DNA from: Novipirellula caenicola
GTDB taxonomy: Bacteria; Planctomycetota; Planctomycetia; Pirellulales; Pirellulaceae
DNA length: 64,000 bases
Direction of reading: 5' to 3'
NCBI RefSeq assembly: GCF_039545035.1
Contig: NZ_BAABRO010000002.1
Location: forward strand, 744,001-808,000
Below are positions 21,201 through 27,200 of the stretch, in pieces (the stretch's first letter is position 1; the number at the start of each line of letters is the position of its first letter). Under the pieces are notes generated by a model that worked only from the letters and a program-made list of their open reading frames with translations, was not told the DNA's origin and searched no databases. The position numbers were made by a program, and so were the translations under genes.

Positions 21201-24200
21201 TTCCGGTCCCCGTATCGTTGTTGATGGCATCCGCGATATCACCAGCCGTCGGCATGCCATTTATGACACCGTTATTGTCGACGGTATATCTCAATGTGAG
21301 GCTGATGGTCGGGTTGACTGAATTTGCGGACGTTGCGTTTGTCACCGTAGCCGATGTTGCACCGGCTTGTAGATAAGTGACATTGATACGAATATCATTG
21401 CCTCGCTCACCAGGAAGCTTTGACTCAAACCGAATGGTCGAAACATTGTTGTTGGGAGTTGCACGGTCACGGACCGTCCACTCGAGGGTCGCAAACGTGA
21501 CACCCGCAGGTTGAATATCGCCGAGGTAGCCATAGCGTGGATTACCGCCGGTCGCGTTCAGCGGTGTCGCGTCACCGTTTTCGCGTCCTCGATAGAGCTT
21601 GGATGTGGTATCCGATTCACGGACACTGTAGTAGACGCTGTAAAACGGATCAGGACTGCTTGTCCCGGTGTCGCCGCGACGTTGGAAAGTGACGGCGTCC
21701 ACATCATCCGACGTCGTAAATTGCTCTGCCCGATCAGGCACGGTGAAGGCATTGTAGACATTGACATTCGGAGTGACTCCATCGCCCGCAATATTGTCAT
21801 TCTGCGAGTTGTCTTCGATCAATTGCCCATAATTTGGCTCGGTGACAGGAACGGAATCGTTGTTTCGAAGCTGAACTAATTGACCCACCGAACCGTTGCC
21901 GTTACTCAGTCGACGGTAGGCAAACATTGCCCCGTCAGAACGAACGACTAGATCTTGAAAGTCGTCATTGCCAGCCGAGATATTATCTCGCACTTTTGTC
22001 AGATAATTCTGAGCTTCACGGATACTCGCAGTGTATAAATCGTCGCCGATGCTATCTCCGGGAGCATCCGTGATCACGTAGGTAACGACATTGGAAAGAT
22101 CAAATGGCTTGACGTGATTCTCGAGACTCAACTCACTGCTGATATCCAAAATCCCTTGGGCAACCATTGGCTCGATCACGCCACCCTGTGATCGGTAGCC
22201 TTGGAATCCAATGTGGTCTTCGACAATGCGAGTGACCGAATTGACCGGCTCAAGTCGTACTAACCGATTGGCATCGTTGGTCATGTCGCCTTGAAATGCA
22301 CCCATCAGTGATGTGGGCAGGTTTCGATTGCTCATCACTGCGACATAATAATGATTGTCCACTCCAGCGACGGGCGTAATGTGGATCGGACCAATGTACG
22401 GGTCTTTGTCGCCAAGCGATCCGCGACTCAAATCATCAAGCGTCGGGCCCGCACCAACAGGTTGGTCGTCTTCAATATCACCTTCGCGACTGACATAGAT
22501 CAATCGACCACTATCATCGTAGACTGCGACCGTCGTATCAGCGCGAAGCGCTTGGTCGGCATAATCAAGATCCAAAACAATCGCCACCGTACCGGGAGCG
22601 TCGTTGACGCCGGCAATCACTTGAATACCGGTATGCTCAAGATTGAACTTGTACCAATCAACGTCGGTGTCATTGGACAAACGGCCCGAGAGTCCAATCG
22701 CAGCTAGGTCGGTTTCAAGCAAATTGACGAGATTTTGAGCACTCGCGAACGTATCACCGATACCTTCAATCTCCCCAGCTTCGGCCACCAGTTGGCTATG
22801 TGCTGGTAATCCTCGTACATCGATCGCGGTAATGGCGTCTCGAATATCGGCAAACTGAACTGTGGAACCAGGAAATTCGTCGACTTGTCGTCCACGGATT
22901 TGCAATTGGTATTTGCCGCTGCTTTGGCCGTCGATCAATGCGGCATTCGCTCCCCTAGGTGCGGAACGAACTCGCACAAAAAAGATACCGTCGCTGCCGG
23001 GAGTTCCGGGCAACTCGAAATACATTCCCGGGTCGCGGAAATTCTGAGTATAAAAATCCCCACCAAGCAGCGGGTTCTGCGTCAACGGCAAGGCGTTGAC
23101 ATTGCCTGGATTCGCAAGGTTGCTCGAACTGACCGATCGCGCTACAACCGTGCCGACCGAGTTTACCACTTCAACAATCGCATCCAGTGCGGTATCGGTA
23201 CGATCGATATCAATCCAGATTGGTGTTCCGACTCGGCCGGTAAAGCTGTAAACGTCAACGTCGTTCGGATCATCAGGACTGATGAAACCGTTGACTTCAA
23301 ATCCGACTCGGTCGTTTTCATCGGCGCTCTTTTCATCACGTGCCAATGCACCAAGCGGTTGGGCATTGTCACGGTTGCCGTTTACATCGCGACCGCCGGT
23401 TAGTGGATTTTCACGTTCGCGGACGACTGCCACATTTCGGTCATTGCTCCATTCATCAAATTTGAAACCACGCCAGTCTCCCGCTGAGCCAACGGTTGGA
23501 TTGGGCGAATTGTTGGTGTTCTTCAACACGGTTCCGTCCGGGGCGAAACCGGCGCCAATGGTGTCGTCCATCAACGACGTGAGCACCACAGGATGTCCTG
23601 GAGTTCCGAGAACATGAATCGTACCACCGATGCGATCAATCGTTTCGATCGGAGTACCGGTGGCCGTAAAACCAGCATTATTGTCGAAAAGCTTCACTAC
23701 CAAACTTTCGAAATTGCTGCTTTGAAGCGTCAGCCCGCTATAGGTGTGATGGTTGTCAACCGTGATTTCACTACGTAATACATGAACAATATCCGTATCA
23801 TCCCAAATGGTTTCCGTCGTCAAAAATTCGCCGCGCACGGTCATCCCGTTCGTCTCGTTATTGTCCATTTGATTCAACCGAACCAATGGCCCCGAATTGT
23901 CGTCGAACTGACTGTAACGCGCAATTCCTCCAGTCGATCTTCCCGCATCCACCTGAGTTTCAAAACGCAAAGCATTGGCATTGATGCTGATCGCGGTGCC
24001 GGCGTTATCGACGATCATATTGTTTACGATGATCGGCTGAGCGCCGCGAACATAGATCGTCGCAGCTTGGCTTGCCCCACGCCCGTTACGTGTCCCGTTG
24101 ACATTGGCAGCGTTGTCTTTGATTACCGAATTGGCAATCCGCAACTCCGCCTGATGTACTTCGATTGGATTGAAGTTTGCTGAACCACCTTCGATTGGCG

Positions 24201-27200
24201 AATCACCACCTGCGAAAGAGATCAATGCGTGGTCGATGTTGCCCGAGGAGACTTCACCAAAAAACAGCCCCGCCCAATCGCCAGCGGTGCCTGTGCTGCT
24301 AGCGCCGCCATCGGTATTAAAAGTACCACTGCCCCCAAAGCGATCATCAAACAACGAAGTGAAGACGATCGGACGGTTCTCAGTTCCTTCGGCGATCACA
24401 GCCGATGCGCCTCGCTCTGCCTCAATTCGTGCATTGCTGAGTTTGACCACCACGCCGGGGTCGATCATCAAACGCCCCGCCGCCCGCGCTGTCAAAGCAC
24501 CGCTGGCGTTTGTCTCAAAACCGCCGGGATTACCAGAGATGATCAAACTCTGTGTCAAAACGTGAGCGATGTCGGAATCGTCAAAACGACCAGGCACTGT
24601 CAAACGCTCGATCGGCGAACCGTTCGAAATATTGACACGCACATTCAAGCCATCGATTTTATTTTGGACCAAAAAGTTTCCATGAATGTCTGGACCGATC
24701 CGTCCCATCGAGTCATCGAAACTATTGGGGCTTGCCGAGATGGCTGCGTTTTGGCTGTTGGAAATATGGTTGAAACTGATTGTGGGGCGCGCACCGGTAA
24801 CGTGAATCGGAGTAAACGTCAATTCGTCAGCATCTACAAATACCTTGCCGCCACCATTGTTGATATCCAAATGGTTGACATAGTTCAGATAGATGCCTCG
24901 ATCCTCTAAATCCGAGTCATCACGAATGACCACCCCGCCAAAGTCTCCAGGCCCTGCACTACCATTGCCGTTTGAATCGCCGCCGAACGCGTCATTGTTG
25001 TAGGACCGCATGTAGACGGGGTCTTCAGGCGTCCCAAGAACTTGAATTGCTGATCCAGCGCGGCTGATGTTGATTGACGACGTTCCAATGTCGATATTCG
25101 CTTTTCGCAATTTGATCAGCGCACCTGCATCGATCATCAAAGTCGTTCCTTGTGGAACCAACAGATCTCTGCCGTCTCGCAAGGCCGAATTGTCACTCTT
25201 GACACCCACCAAATAGGGCACGTTGTCACCAGATGTGCTGATATCGCCATCCAAGCCACCATTGCCGACGACGCGAATCAGGTTCGGCGCGTTGATGAGT
25301 GTCTCAGTACCCTCGACATCGATCAAATCGACTCCCGATATCTGGACCACTCGGCCACTCGCACCGATTGCAGCGTTAACCGAACTCGACAATGCAGTCC
25401 CGGCAGCGGATGTATTGATCGCACCGGCAATGTTCGCAGCGATTTGCGATGGAGTCAGCCCCGCAAAGGCAATCTCTCCTGCTCCGCTCCCGAAGGTAAA
25501 GGTGGCCACTGGATTGACGCCATCGTTGACCGTGAACGAATCACCGGCGACGATTTTCGTGCCCGCATCCTTCGGCACCACAATGCGGTTTTTGGCAAGA
25601 TCGATTGCTGCGTCAATCTCGTCGATAGGATTGCCGATGGAACCGTCGCCATCCGGACTGCTTAGATTGTTATCGTTTGTGCGGTCCACAAAAATAGTCG
25701 ATGCTTGATCGCTGGCTTGGAACCAGAACGAATGAACTCCGCCAGGAGCACCATCGCCGTCGCCATCGAGCGGTGTACCATTGGCATCGCGCAGTCCCGC
25801 ATCTCCGCGATCCGCTTCGAACGAAAGCTTTAATTCATAGGCACCGTCAGTCGTCCCGCCGTACCCTGAATTAGGAACTTTAGGATCCCATTGATCATTA
25901 CCGGTACTGGTGACACCGACAAAATAGGTGCCCGGCCCGAGTTCCAATTCCAAGAAGGAATCGTTTCCATAGTAGCGGTCATTGCGGGCGATCAGATCAT
26001 ACTTGTTCGGGTCACTATCATTGCGTCGATATAACGTGAGCACCGAATCAAGTTTGCTGGGACTCGTTTCAAGCCGTTCGGCCACGGTTTCCGCCGACCA
26101 CTTGCCTGATTCTTGAAGCTCAAATTGGTACAGGTCCACATCGGTGCTGTTGGGCGGAACGATACGCTGCAAGTGCACGACATCATGATCACCGGGAAGG
26201 ACGTCGTTAGGCAGCGGGATATCGCTCATCACCGCTGGCAAGTCGTAGGCGTGAGTCAAGTCGAGTGCGTGCAGGATTTCGTGCAGCATCGTGTCGGTAA
26301 AACCGTCGCCATACTCGGATTGTCCTGGATACGTAGCGCGATCAACTACAACTTGACTTGGACCGCCCTTACCAGCGACGGCCGTCGGACTGAGAGTCGG
26401 ATCGATGGCACGCAAGTCGCCGACTCCGATGGACGTACCGCCCCCACCAGAATTGGTCGTCTCAACAAATTCGAAACCTGATACTTTCGCCAGCACATCA
26501 AAGAGGCCACGGACAATCCGCTTTTCCTCTTCGGTGATCAGGTTGGGGAAAGGTTGGCCGACGGAATTCGTGCCAATATTGTCGGGAAAGTAATATCCTC
26601 TTGTCGTAATCGCGGTCGGCGACGTCAACGTGGTCCCAGTAGAATTAATATGTGCTTCACGCTGAATCTCTCGATGGCCAGGTTCGTCGTTGCCGCCCGG
26701 ATAGGGCGGCAACGTTATACCCAATGCCCCCTGAGGCTGAATGGTCGAACTTACCTTGATCCCGGCGGCGCCCAACAGCCCCAGTTTTGTGGCGTTGGCA
26801 ACGTCCGAGTTGTTATCATTAATGACCAAACCGGCAGCCGCCAAGTTTGTATTTAGAACATAAGACCCCGTTCCCCGTGTGCCGCCATTACTTTCAATCT
26901 TGACCGTATAGGTACCAATGGCTGCGACCGCAGTCGATAACAACACCGTAGCACCATCGACACCACTAACCGGCACACCCACTAATGCCCCCGTCGAATC
27001 CAACAGCGAAACCTTGACAGCCAATCCTGGCTGAGGCTTGACCTGGGCATTGATGGTCGCCCCTGCATTCTCGACACGCAAAGCGTAAGTATCGACGTCG
27101 TTTAAGTCGTTGTTGCTTCCATTCTGGTCCCCAAGAAAACTGTTGACAACAAATCCGCTGCTGACCCCGCTACTTGTCGATGCACTATCACTGAACAAAC

